Shown: positions 9,599 to 17,339 of the stretch, in pieces | Layout: each line of letters begins with the position of its first letter | Position numbering within the stretch: the stretch's first letter is position 1 | NCBI GenBank assembly: GCA_903896925.1 | Contig: CAITZM010000013.1 | Coordinates: 62,001-126,000 of the forward strand | Source: an uncultured Lentisphaerota bacterium | GTDB lineage: Bacteria; Verrucomicrobiota; Kiritimatiellia; CAIQIC01 | DNA length: 64,000 nucleotides | Reading direction: 5' to 3' | Made by a program: the position numbers and the translations under genes | Notes under the pieces: model-generated | Seen by the model: only the letters and a program-made list of their open reading frames with translations | Database searches by the model: none | What the model was told of the DNA's origin: nothing

Positions 9599-10132
9599 AT
9601 GAGCGAGCAAAATGAAACGGCGACAACGCCGACGTGTTGGGACGCCACCCTGGCGTTTTGGTTGCTGCGCGGTTGGCTGGGTCTGCGCGCGGTGATGACG
9701 GGTCTGGAGAAGTACGCGCAAATGGGCAAGGTGATGAAGCCTTGGGTAGATCCGAAGACCGGCGCGGCCGATCCGGGCGGCGCGATGGTCGAGGCCTCGC
9801 AAAAGGTGTACGCGCTGGCCAATTACTCGCCGATCCCCCAGTCCATGCAGGACAAGTTCGCCGCGGAGCCGCTGCTCCCGGCCGTGATGCTGAAGATTTT
9901 CTACGTGTTGCTGGGCCCGGCGCTGATCCTCCTGGGCGTCATGCTCTGGCTGGGCATCGGCACGCGCGTGTCGCTGTTCGTCCAGGGGCTGCTGTACATC
10001 ATGCTGACCGCGGGCCTGATCATGATCAAGGCCGACGACGGGGTGGCGTGGCTGGCGATCCACATTGTGATGATCGCGATGGCGCTGGTTCTGGCGAAGC
10101 ACAATCAACTCTGCATCCTGAAGAAATGGTGA
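9599..10132 (+). CDS. DoxX-like small integral membrane protein
   Basis: The 177-residue protein has about four membrane segments (residues 18-38, 95-118, 122-142 and 148-165). The LLRGWLGLRAVMTGLEKYA opening of the first helix is typical of DoxX-type quinone-related membrane proteins. It ends 8 bp before a Tat-exported oxidoreductase gene, a pairing that suggests a membrane electron-transfer partner for a periplasmic redox enzyme. That role is inference. The ATG follows an AAAGGA ribosome-binding site. Confidence 0.65.
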   Translation: MSEQNETATTPTCWDATLAFWLLRGWLGLRAVMTGLEKYAQMGKVMKPWVDPKTGAADPGGAMVEASQKVYALANYSPIPQSMQDKFAAEPLLPAVMLKIFYVLLGPALILLGVMLWLGIGTRVSLFVQGLLYIMLTAGLIMIKADDGVAWLAIHIVMIAMALVLAKHNQLCILKKW

Positions 10133-10140
10133 GGCGCTGA

Positions 10141-11472
10141 ATGGCTTCAGAATTTGATTTTTCCCGCCGGGGTTTCCTGACCACGGCGATGGCGGCGGGC
10201 GCCGGCCTCGCGCTGCAGAGCAGCGCGGCCGACATGGCGCCCGCCAAGACGCCACCCTCCAACCGCATCCGGTATGCGCTCATCGGCTGCGGCGAGGAAG
10301 GCAACGTCCTGCTCGACGCGCTCCTCAAGATCGAGGGCATCGAGATCGCCGCGATCTGCGACATCTGGAAGTATGCGCGCGACCGCGTCCAGAAGGGCCT
10401 CAAGAAGAACAACAACCTCGAGATTCCCGCCTACGAGAACTTCGAGGAGATGCTCGCCACGGAGAAGGACCTCCAGGCCGTGGTCGTGGCGACGCCGGAC
10501 TTCTGGCACGCTCCGATCTCGAATGGGTGCCTGAAGAAGGGCCTGCACGTCTACTGCGAAAAGATGATGTCGAACACGATGGAAGGCGCGCGTTCGATGG
10601 TCAAAACGATGCAGGAGACGGGCAAGCTGCTGCAGATCGGCCACCAGCGGCGCAGCAGCCCGCGCTATCGCTTCGTGCTGAACTACCTGTTGCGCGACCT
10701 CAAGCTGTTCGGCCGGATGACCGCGGCGAACGCGCAGTGGAACCGGGCGGTGACGCCGGACCGCGGCGCGGCCAAGGCGATCACCATGAAGCCGGAACTG
10801 CTCGCCAAGTACGGCTACGAGGACATGTACAAGTTCCGCAACTGGCGCTGGTTCAAGAAATACGGCGGCGGCCCGCTCTCCGACCTCGGTGCGCACCAGA
10901 TCGACATCTTCAACTGGTTCCTCGGCGTCATGCCGACCAGCGTGACGGCGTCCGGCGGCGTGGACTACTACAAGGAGCACGAGTGGTTCGACAACGCGAT
11001 GTGCATCTATGAGTTCAAGCTGCCCGAGGGCGCGATGCGCGCGTTCTACCAGGTGCAGACGACGACCAGCGCCGGCGGCGGCTACTGGGAGTATTTCATG
11101 GGCGACCAGGGCTCGATCAAGATGTCCGAGAACCCCTCGATCACCCAGCTGTTCCGGGAAGCCAACGCGCCGGACTGGGGCGAGTACATCCAGAAGAACT
11201 ACCTGATGCTGAAGAATGTGCCCGCGGTCGAAGAGGTCAAGGTGGACGTGCGCGAGAGCAAGCCGCTGCAGGCCTATGCGCTGCCGGTGGGCTTCAACAA
11301 GGCGATTCACCAGCCGCATCTGGAGAATTTCTTCAACGCCGTCCGCGGCAAGGAAAAGCTGAACTGCCCGGCCGACGAGGCGTTCCGCAGCGAGTCGGTG
11401 ATCCACAAGGCGTGCGAGGCCATCACGGCCAAGCGCACCCTGGAGATCACACCGGCCGACTACGAGGTGTGA
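10141..11472 (+). CDS. Tat-exported Gfo/Idh/MocA family oxidoreductase
   Basis: The 443-residue protein has a Tat signal (SRRGFLTTAM), a Rossmann NAD(P)-binding motif (IGCGEEGN near residue 48), the ATPDFWH strand, and an intact catalytic EK at residues 140-141 (CEKMMSNT, a variant of EKP). The second catalytic segment DLGAHQIDIFNW sits in the C-terminal domain. The family oxidises or reduces sugars with a tightly bound NAD(P); exported members often keep the cofactor and recycle it. It follows the DoxX-like gene by 8 bp. The next 150 bp carry four consecutive hairpins ending in a T run. Confidence 0.9.
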   Translation: MASEFDFSRRGFLTTAMAAGAGLALQSSAADMAPAKTPPSNRIRYALIGCGEEGNVLLDALLKIEGIEIAAICDIWKYARDRVQKGLKKNNNLEIPAYENFEEMLATEKDLQAVVVATPDFWHAPISNGCLKKGLHVYCEKMMSNTMEGARSMVKTMQETGKLLQIGHQRRSSPRYRFVLNYLLRDLKLFGRMTAANAQWNRAVTPDRGAAKAITMKPELLAKYGYEDMYKFRNWRWFKKYGGGPLSDLGAHQIDIFNWFLGVMPTSVTASGGVDYYKEHEWFDNAMCIYEFKLPEGAMRAFYQVQTTTSAGGGYWEYFMGDQGSIKMSENPSITQLFREANAPDWGEYIQKNYLMLKNVPAVEEVKVDVRESKPLQAYALPVGFNKAIHQPHLENFFNAVRGKEKLNCPADEAFRSESVIHKACEAITAKRTLEITPADYEV

Positions 11473-11480
11473 ACAAAAGC

Positions 11481-11619
11481 GCCGGGATCGCCGTCCCGGC
11501 TACAGCGGCAAACGCTGTAGCCGGCTTCGGTGAAGCCGGCTGCGATACGCGGCGCGAAGCCGGGTGGCGCGGTGGCAGGTGGCACCGCGGGACCCCGGAA
11601 CTTCGCGCCGCTTTTTTTT
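11481..11619 (+). terminator. Four tandem hairpins ending in a terminator with T8 tail
   Basis: Four perfect or near-perfect hairpins stand head to tail: GCCGGGA...TCCCGGC (11481-11500), CTACAGCG-GCAAA-CGCTGTAG (11500-11520), AGCCGGCTTC-GGT-GAAGCCGGCT (11519-11541), and a composite hairpin GCGGCGCGAAG...CTTCGCGCCGC (11549-11611) followed by eight or more T. The last one nests a second stem and contains GGTGGCACCGCGG (11578-11590), which matches the core of T-box leaders. It acts most simply as a Rho-independent terminator for the upstream oxidoreductase. Confidence 0.7.
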
Positions 11620-11734
11620 AGCGCAGAGTCCTGTGTCTGGCTGACCGTCAGGGTTTTGGGAACATCGTGGGGTACGCGTCTCGCGTGCCGGTGCTGGCGG
11701 CGTCTCGCCGCCTTGGTGCGGACTCCCTTCCTCC

Positions 11735-11866
11735 ATGGTAAAAGGCCAGTTGAGCGATGCGAAAGGCGTCAAGGGGCGCTACGTCCGCCTGTATTCGAAC
11801 GGCAACACCCGCAACAAGATTAACCATTATACTGAGGTCGAAGCCTGGGGCCGGGCGGCCAAGTGA
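11735..11866 (+). pseudogene. Remnant of a discoidin-domain gene (3' fragment)
   Basis: Forty-three codons from ATG 11735 to TGA 11864-11866 match the C-terminus of the intact protein encoded at 12227-12904: both share KGVKGRYVRLYSNGNT, then NHY-EVEAWG-AAK at the very end, with several substitutions between. Nothing upstream continues the domain, so this is the 3' tail of a decayed or partly deleted paralogue next to the surviving copy. Confidence 0.8.
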
Positions 11867-12226
11867 TTGTTTTGTGTTGATGCGGGTGGCGGACGCGACG
11901 GAGCGCGTCCCTCCACGCGAGGACCCAATGGGGCAGGGGCAGCCCCGCCACGGCGGGATCGTGGCCGGGATGAACTTGCAGCATTTTAATGGGCGAGGTG
12001 GTCTGCGTGTTCCGCGCTTGCCTTTTGTGGGCGGGGCTTCCAGCCCCGCGAACCCAAACCGGGCCGCAACCCAACAAAGCGGGCACAGGGGATTCTGTCC
12101 ACCGGCAGCACTCTGCCGCGACCTCGCGGTTTCGTCCCGTGATTTCTTTGACGGACACAATAAGGATGTGTTAAGAACGTTCTGCGTTCGCACAACAGCA
12201 ATCAAAAACGTAAGGGAGAAAAGACA
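11867..12226. repeat. 360-bp spacer with GC hairpin repeats
   Basis: No gene is seen. It carries GTGGGCGGGGCTTCCAGCCC (from 12028), a dispersed hairpin repeat with further copies in inverted pairing at 21725-21795 and a diverged copy near 35460-35540. A GACGGAGCGCGTCCCTCC stretch lies near 11897. The last bases carry a GGGAGAA ribosome-binding site for the next gene. Confidence 0.6.
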
Positions 12227-12904
12227 ATGCAGATGACAATTCGTATGGCGGTTGGCGTGGCCGTGGCGGCCGCGGTGGTGTTCGGCAGCGCGCGCGCGGC
12301 CGACGAGAAGGTGCCCCTGAAGACCGAGTTGCCCAAGCCGATGCTGGCCGGCACCCCCAAGCCGATCCCGGCGAACGTCCCGGTCGAGCCGGAACTCCTG
12401 AACAAGCGTCCTGATTTCATGGTTCCCGCGGGCTGCGTCAACCTGGCCAAGGGCAAGAAGGTCACCGCCAGCGATAAGGAGCCGGTTGTTGGCGAGCTCA
12501 CCCTGATCACCGATGAGGACAAGAGCGCCGAGGAAGGTTCCTACGTCGAACTCGCCGCCGGCAAACAGTGGGTGCAACTCGACCTCGGCCAGACCAGCGA
12601 GATCCACGCCCTGCTCGTGTGGCGTTTCCACTCGCAGAAGCGCGTCTACCACGCGGTGGTCGTGCAGGTCTGCGACGATGCCGACTTCATCAAGGACGTG
12701 CGGACGGTCTTCAACACCGACCGTGAGGGCGCCCAGGGCCTCGGCGTCGGCAAGGACCTGGGCTTCATCGAGAACTACCAGGGCCAGCTGATCGACACGA
12801 AGGGTGTCAAGGGACGCTATGTCCGCCTGTACTCGAACGGCAACACCAGCAACAACATGAACCACTACATCGAAGTGGAAGCGTGGGGCAAGGCGGCGAA
12901 GTAA
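12227..12904 (+). CDS. Exported discoidin (F5/8 type C)-like domain protein
   Basis: The 225-residue protein has a signal peptide (MQMTIRMAVGVAVAAAVVFG, cleaved near SARAADE), a proline-rich linker and a galactose-binding-like beta-sandwich (about residues 70-225): NLAKGKKVTASDKEP, VQLDLGQTSEIHALLVW, then GRYVRLYSNGNTSNN. F5/8 domains bind carbohydrate or cell-surface ligands; there is no catalytic domain here. A truncated paralogue lies at 11735-11866. The neighbours are exported sugar oxidoreductases, so a carbohydrate-binding accessory role is plausible. Confidence 0.8.
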   Translation: MQMTIRMAVGVAVAAAVVFGSARAADEKVPLKTELPKPMLAGTPKPIPANVPVEPELLNKRPDFMVPAGCVNLAKGKKVTASDKEPVVGELTLITDEDKSAEEGSYVELAAGKQWVQLDLGQTSEIHALLVWRFHSQKRVYHAVVVQVCDDADFIKDVRTVFNTDREGAQGLGVGKDLGFIENYQGQLIDTKGVKGRYVRLYSNGNTSNNMNHYIEVEAWGKAAK

Positions 12905-12953
12905 GCACAGTCGTTGGGCAGTCGCTCCGATCGTGAGCGCCATGTCATTGAAT

Positions 12954-13044
12954 CAACGCAAAGTCGCCCGGTCGGACGGAAGGGCGCGCAGCCAAACGCT
13001 GCGCGCCGCCCGCTGAACTGGGCGCCTTTGCGTTGTCGTTTTTT
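12954..13044 (+). terminator. Long structured hairpin with T run downstream of the discoidin gene
   Basis: CAACGCAAAG (12954-12963) pairs with CTTTGCGTTG (13026-13035). Inside, CGCCCGGTC pairs with GAACTGGGCG, and a third stem GGGCGCGCAGC-CAAAC-GCTGCGCGCC closes the structure. TCGTTTTTT follows. This gives a roughly 80-nt, three-part stem ending 22 bp before the next start codon: a terminator or attenuator. Confidence 0.65.
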
Positions 13045-13066
13045 CGGGTTGGTCTGAGGAACACAT

Positions 13067-14626
13067 ATGAAAAATGAACTGATCGTGACGTCTGGTTATT
13101 CCCGCCGCGACTTCCTGCGCGGCTCCATGCTGGGCGTCGGCGCGCTGGCGCTGAACAGCTATGGCGCCGACAAAAAGGACAAGAAGGACAAGGCCGGGCA
13201 GCCCAAGGCCAAGAAGGTTGAACGTCCGCCCAATCCCGACGCCGCGAAGCTGTTTCTGGCCGCGGTCGGCTGCGGCGGCAAGGGCGGCGGCGACATCTCC
13301 GAGATGATGGACGCCGGCATGAGCATCGGCGCGCTGTGCGATGTCGATGAGAACTCGCTGAACGCGAAGGCCGCGGTGGTCCGTCAGAAGTTCCCCGACG
13401 TCCGCCTCTATCGCGACTTCCGCGAAATGCTGCTCAAGGAAAAAGACCGCATTCACGCGGTCACCGTTTCCACGCCCGACCATATGCACGCGCCGGCCGC
13501 CGCGCTGGCGATGAGCATGGGCAAACACGTGTATTGCCAGAAGCCGCTGACGCACACGATCTGGGAAGCCCGCCGCCTGCGCGAGCTGGCGAAGAGCACC
13601 GGCGTCGTCACCCAGATGGGCAACCAGGGCAGTTCCTCTGACGAGCTGCGCCGTGGCGTCGAGGTGCTGCAGGCCGGCGTCATCGGGCAGATCAAGGAAG
13701 TCCACGTCTGGACGAACCGTCCGATCTGGCCGCAGGGCGTCAACCGCCCCGAAGGCGAAGATCCCGTGCCGCCGACGCTCGACTGGAACCTCTGGCTCGG
13801 CGTCGCGCCGCAGCGGCCGTTCAAGGCGAAGTGGCCGGGCGAGGCCGCCGCGGCGAAGGGCGCAAAGAATGACCGCAAGGGCGCGGTCTATCACCCGTTC
13901 GCGTGGCGCGGCTGGCACGACTTCGGCACCGGCGCGCTCGGCGACATGGCCTGCCATACCTGCAATCTCGCGTTCCGCTCGCTGAACCTCGGTTACGCGA
14001 CCTCGGTCGAGGCCGAGGCCGAAGGCGGAACCTCGGAAAGCTATCCCAAGCACGGCAAGATCCGCTTCGAGTTCCCGGCGCGTCCGAATCCGGTCAAGCC
14101 CGGCGAGCTGCTGCCGCCGGTCACGTTCTTCTGGTACGAGGGCGGCTGGAAGCCGACCGACGAACTGTGCAAGGATGTCGTCGAGTTCACCGGCCCGGGC
14201 CGCGACAAGGACGGCAAGGAAACGCCGGCCAAGCTGCCCGGTGCCGGCTGCTTATTCATCGGCGAGAAGGGCCGGTTCTTCTCGGGTGGCGATTACGGCG
14301 GCGGCAATGTCCTGCGCATGAACGAGGAGCCCAAGCTCCGCGGCATCAGCAAGCACGAGGCCGCCGTCGCGGTGCCGGAGCGGCTGCCCCGCAGCGGCAA
14401 CAACTACCGCGAGTGGGTGGATGCGTGCGTGGCGAACAAGCCCGATGTCCCGTACTCGCGCTTCGAGATCGCCGCCTACCTCACCGAGATCATCCTCGTC
14501 GGCTGCTTTGCCTTGCGCATGCCCGGCAAGAAGATCCAGTGGGACGGCCCGAACATGCGCTCGCCGAACACGCCGGAAGTCGCGGCGCTCGTCAAGGGTG
14601 CGTACCGGCCGGGTTGGACAGTCTGA
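13067..14626 (+). CDS. Tat-exported Gfo/Idh/MocA family oxidoreductase (paralogue A)
   Basis: The 519-residue protein has a Tat signal SRRDFLRGS, a lysine-rich linker (residues 35-50), a Rossmann motif VGCGGKGGGD and the STPDHMHAPAA strand. The catalytic EKP is changed to QKP (residues 158-160), keeping the lysine. The C-terminal domain has LDWNLWLGVAP, WRGWHDFGTGALGDMACHTCN and a FFWYEGGWKP segment, all signatures of the long periplasmic subfamily common in Planctomycetes and Verrucomicrobia. It is about two-thirds identical by eye to the next gene, so the pair is a tandem duplication. The substrate is unknown. Confidence 0.9.
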   Translation: MKNELIVTSGYSRRDFLRGSMLGVGALALNSYGADKKDKKDKAGQPKAKKVERPPNPDAAKLFLAAVGCGGKGGGDISEMMDAGMSIGALCDVDENSLNAKAAVVRQKFPDVRLYRDFREMLLKEKDRIHAVTVSTPDHMHAPAAALAMSMGKHVYCQKPLTHTIWEARRLRELAKSTGVVTQMGNQGSSSDELRRGVEVLQAGVIGQIKEVHVWTNRPIWPQGVNRPEGEDPVPPTLDWNLWLGVAPQRPFKAKWPGEAAAAKGAKNDRKGAVYHPFAWRGWHDFGTGALGDMACHTCNLAFRSLNLGYATSVEAEAEGGTSESYPKHGKIRFEFPARPNPVKPGELLPPVTFFWYEGGWKPTDELCKDVVEFTGPGRDKDGKETPAKLPGAGCLFIGEKGRFFSGGDYGGGNVLRMNEEPKLRGISKHEAAVAVPERLPRSGNNYREWVDACVANKPDVPYSRFEIAAYLTEIILVGCFALRMPGKKIQWDGPNMRSPNTPEVAALVKGAYRPGWTV

Positions 14627-14738
14627 AGAACAGGGTGAAGGGTTGATGGTTGAGGGGAGCTGAAGAGAATGGCGCGCGCATGCTTTTCTGCAACCCTTCA
14701 CCATCAACCATCTTCCATTTACAGCATAAGGGGAAAAT
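14627..14738. repeat. Spacer with TTGATGG / CCATCAA inverted arms
   Basis: The arms GAAGGGTTGATGGTTGAGG (14636-14654) and the complementary CCCTTCACCATCAACCATC (14693-14711) flank a 38-bp core. Related CATCAACC/CCATCC material recurs at 16228-16400 and 44177-44220. Confidence 0.65.
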
Positions 14739-16214
14739 ATGGAAACAAAGCAAGTGAGTTATTTTAATGCCTCCCGCCGCGATTTTCTGCGCGGCTCGCT
14801 GCTGACCGTGGGCGCGTTTGCGCTCGGCGGCTGCGCGACGTTCACGTCGTCGATGCCGAAGCCGCGCGTCCGCAAGCCCGGCGAAAAGCTCAACCTCGCC
14901 GGCATCGGCTGCGGCGGCAAGGGCGATAGCGACATCAGCGAGATGATGAAGGCCGGGATGAACGTCCTCGCGCTCTGCGACGTCGACGAGAAGACGTTGA
15001 TGCACAAGGCCGAGCAGGTGCGCAAGGAGAACAATCCGGACGTCCGCCTCTATCGGGACTTCCGCGAAATGCTGGCGAAGGAACCGCTGATTGACGCCTG
15101 CACGATCTCCACACCCGACCATATGCACGCGCCCGCCGCCTCCATGGCGATGCAGCTCGGCAAGCACGTCTATGTCCAGAAACCGCTGACGCACACGATG
15201 TGGGAAGCGCGCCGCCTCCGCGAGCTCGCGCGCAAGACCGGCGTCGTCACGCAGATGGGCAACCAGGGCAGCGCCTCCAGCGAAATGCGGCGCGGCGTGG
15301 AACTTATCCAAGCCGGCGTCATCGGCCCCGTTCAGGAAGTCCACGTCTGGACGAACCGCCCGGTCTGGCCGCAGGGCATCGACCGCCCGAAACAGGTGGA
15401 TCCCGTCCCTCCCACGCTCGACTGGAACCTCTGGCTCGGCGTCGCCCCGGAGCGCCCCTACGCCAAGGACACCTACCACACCTTCAAGTGGCGCGGCTGG
15501 TACGACTTCGGCACCGGCGCGCTCGGCGACATGGCCTGCCACACCTGCAACCTCCCGTTCCGCGCGCTCAACCTCGGCTATGCGACCGAGGTCGAGGCCG
15601 TGACCGAAGGCGCGACCTCGGAAACCTTCCCGCTGCACGCGAAGGTGACCTTCCAGTTTCCGGCCCGGCCGAATCCCGCCAAGCCTGGCGAGCTGCTGCC
15701 GCCGGTCAAGTTCTTCTGGTACGAGGGCGGCTGGAAGCCCGGCGAAGAAATCTGCAAGGATGTCGTCGAATTCACCGGCCCGGGCCGCGACAAGAATGGC
15801 AAGGAAACGCCGGCCAAGCTGCCCGGCTCCGGCTGCTATTTCATCGGCGAGAAGGGTCGCCTCTTCTCCCGCGGTGACTACGGCGATGGAAATTTCATAC
15901 GCCTGAACGACGAGTCCAAGCTGCGCAGCATCCTCAAGCACGAGGCCTGCCTGCCGGTGCCCGAGACGATCCCGCGCTCCAAGGGCGGCAACTACAAGGA
16001 ATGGGCCGACGCCTGCGCGGCCAATACGCCCGACGTCCCGTACTCGCGGTTCGAGATCTCGGCCTACCTGACCGAGATCATCCTGGTCGGCTGCATTGCC
16101 CTGCGCCTGCCTGGCAAGAAGATCCAGTGGGACGGCCCGAACATGCGTTCGCCGAACACGCCGGAAGCGGCGCAGTTCGTCAATCCGCCGTACCGCAAGG
16201 GCTGGAAGGTCTGA
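14739..16214 (+). CDS. Tat-exported Gfo/Idh/MocA family lipoprotein oxidoreductase (paralogue B)
   Basis: This 491-residue tandem paralogue of the preceding gene shares almost every block: IGCGGKGDSDISEMM, STPDHMHAPAA, YVQKPLTHT (QKP instead of EKP), LDWNLWLGVAPERPY, GALGDMACHTCNLPFR and the C-terminal KKIQWDGPNMRSPNTPEA. The signal is both twin-arginine (SRRDFLRGS) and lipobox-like (ALGGC, Cys32), suggesting a Tat-exported lipoprotein. It lacks a short insertion (near paralogue A residues 245-270). A divergent substrate or simple anchoring could explain the duplication. Confidence 0.9.
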   Translation: METKQVSYFNASRRDFLRGSLLTVGAFALGGCATFTSSMPKPRVRKPGEKLNLAGIGCGGKGDSDISEMMKAGMNVLALCDVDEKTLMHKAEQVRKENNPDVRLYRDFREMLAKEPLIDACTISTPDHMHAPAASMAMQLGKHVYVQKPLTHTMWEARRLRELARKTGVVTQMGNQGSASSEMRRGVELIQAGVIGPVQEVHVWTNRPVWPQGIDRPKQVDPVPPTLDWNLWLGVAPERPYAKDTYHTFKWRGWYDFGTGALGDMACHTCNLPFRALNLGYATEVEAVTEGATSETFPLHAKVTFQFPARPNPAKPGELLPPVKFFWYEGGWKPGEEICKDVVEFTGPGRDKNGKETPAKLPGSGCYFIGEKGRLFSRGDYGDGNFIRLNDESKLRSILKHEACLPVPETIPRSKGGNYKEWADACAANTPDVPYSRFEISAYLTEIILVGCIALRLPGKKIQWDGPNMRSPNTPEAAQFVNPPYRKGWKV

Positions 16215-16412
16215 CGCGGAAGACAGGGGGAAGGGTGGATGGGAAATGGTTGATGGAAGAGACGCGGTCAAGCTACATGCGCCAAGGGTGGCGGGATCAA
16301 GGTCGGAAATCGGCGAACGTGTAGCCCGAATGAATGTTTCTTTCAGCAACCATCCACCCTCCGCCCTGTTCCATCCACCATCATCCCTCAACCATTTCTC
16401 AGTGAGGTCTGC
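16215..16412. repeat. Composite repeat between oxidoreductase and DUF6807 genes
   Basis: GGAAGGGTGGATGGGAAATGG (16229 on) and the complementary CAACCATCCACCCTCCG (16347 on) form the arms. The interior AACGTGTAGC...ATGTTTCTTTCAG resembles the interior at 44255-44300, where the same arm types flank the region before the macrodomain gene. Confidence 0.6.
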
Positions 16413-17327
16413 ATGAAGAAGCTTGCACTCTGTCTGGCGGTGCTCGGCGTGTGCGCGGTGGCGCGAGCCGCCGCGCCGGAATTTTCCTGGCAACAGAGCG
16501 CGACGAACCTCGCGCTGCTCAACCACGGCAAGACGGTCTGGCAGGCGGTCTTCGATCCCGCTCAGCCCAAGGCCTATGTCCATCCCCTCGCGACGCTCAA
16601 CGGCGCCGAGCTGACCGTGCTCAGCCCGGCGGACCACCTCTGGCATCGCGGCCTGTGGTGGTCGTGGAAGTACATCAACCACGTCAACTATTGGGAAGAG
16701 GACAAGAAGACCGGCCTGAGCGCGGGTCGCACGGAAATCACCGGCGTGCGCCCCGCGGCGGCCAAGGATTTTTCCGCGCGCGTCGAGCTCGACCTCGCCT
16801 ACCGGGTGCCCGGCCAGCCGCCGGTGATGAACGAGCGGCGCGTCCTGCAGTTTTCGGCGCCGGCCGCCGACGGCAGCTACAACCTGGATTGGACGGCGAC
16901 ATTCAAGGTCCTCCAGCCGGTCGTGCTGGAGCGCACGCCGCCGACGAAGACGTCCGGCGGCTATGCGGGCCTCTCATTGCGGTTCCCGCGGGCGTTTGTG
17001 CCGACGTGGAAGTTCCTGACGAGCGACGGCAAGAGCGTCGCCGCCGAGGCCAACGGCGGCAAGATGCAGTGGGTGGATTTCTCCGGCCCCGCGCCCGATG
17101 GGGCGCCCGCCGGCATCGCGATCCTCGACCATCCGTCGAACCTGCGGCATCCGAACAACTGGTACCTGAATCAGAGCCATCCGTTCTTCAGTCCCGCGCT
17201 CGTGTATTCCGCGCCGCTGGACTGCAAGGCGGGCGATGAAATCAAACTTCGCTACCGCATCGTGGTGCATCCCGGCGCGGGCGAGGCCGCCAAGCTCTCC
17301 TCGGCGTTTGCGGAGTTTTCCAAATAG
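16413..17327 (+). CDS. Exported DUF6807 (PmoA-like) family protein
   Basis: The 304-residue protein has a Sec signal peptide (MKKLALCLAVLGVCAVARA). The DUF6807 hallmark is present: DHLWHRGLWWSWKYINHVNYWE at residues about 70-91, and later ILDHPSNLRHPNNWY. Family members are often mislabelled methane oxygenase PmoA but occur in carbohydrate clusters of soil and marine PVC bacteria; their activity is not established. It ends 12 bp before another Gfo/Idh/MocA gene, indicating one transcription unit with it and the following DUF1080 gene. Confidence 0.85.
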   Translation: MKKLALCLAVLGVCAVARAAAPEFSWQQSATNLALLNHGKTVWQAVFDPAQPKAYVHPLATLNGAELTVLSPADHLWHRGLWWSWKYINHVNYWEEDKKTGLSAGRTEITGVRPAAAKDFSARVELDLAYRVPGQPPVMNERRVLQFSAPAADGSYNLDWTATFKVLQPVVLERTPPTKTSGGYAGLSLRFPRAFVPTWKFLTSDGKSVAAEANGGKMQWVDFSGPAPDGAPAGIAILDHPSNLRHPNNWYLNQSHPFFSPALVYSAPLDCKAGDEIKLRYRIVVHPGAGEAAKLSSAFAEFSK

Positions 17328-17339
17328 GAGCAGGATGGC

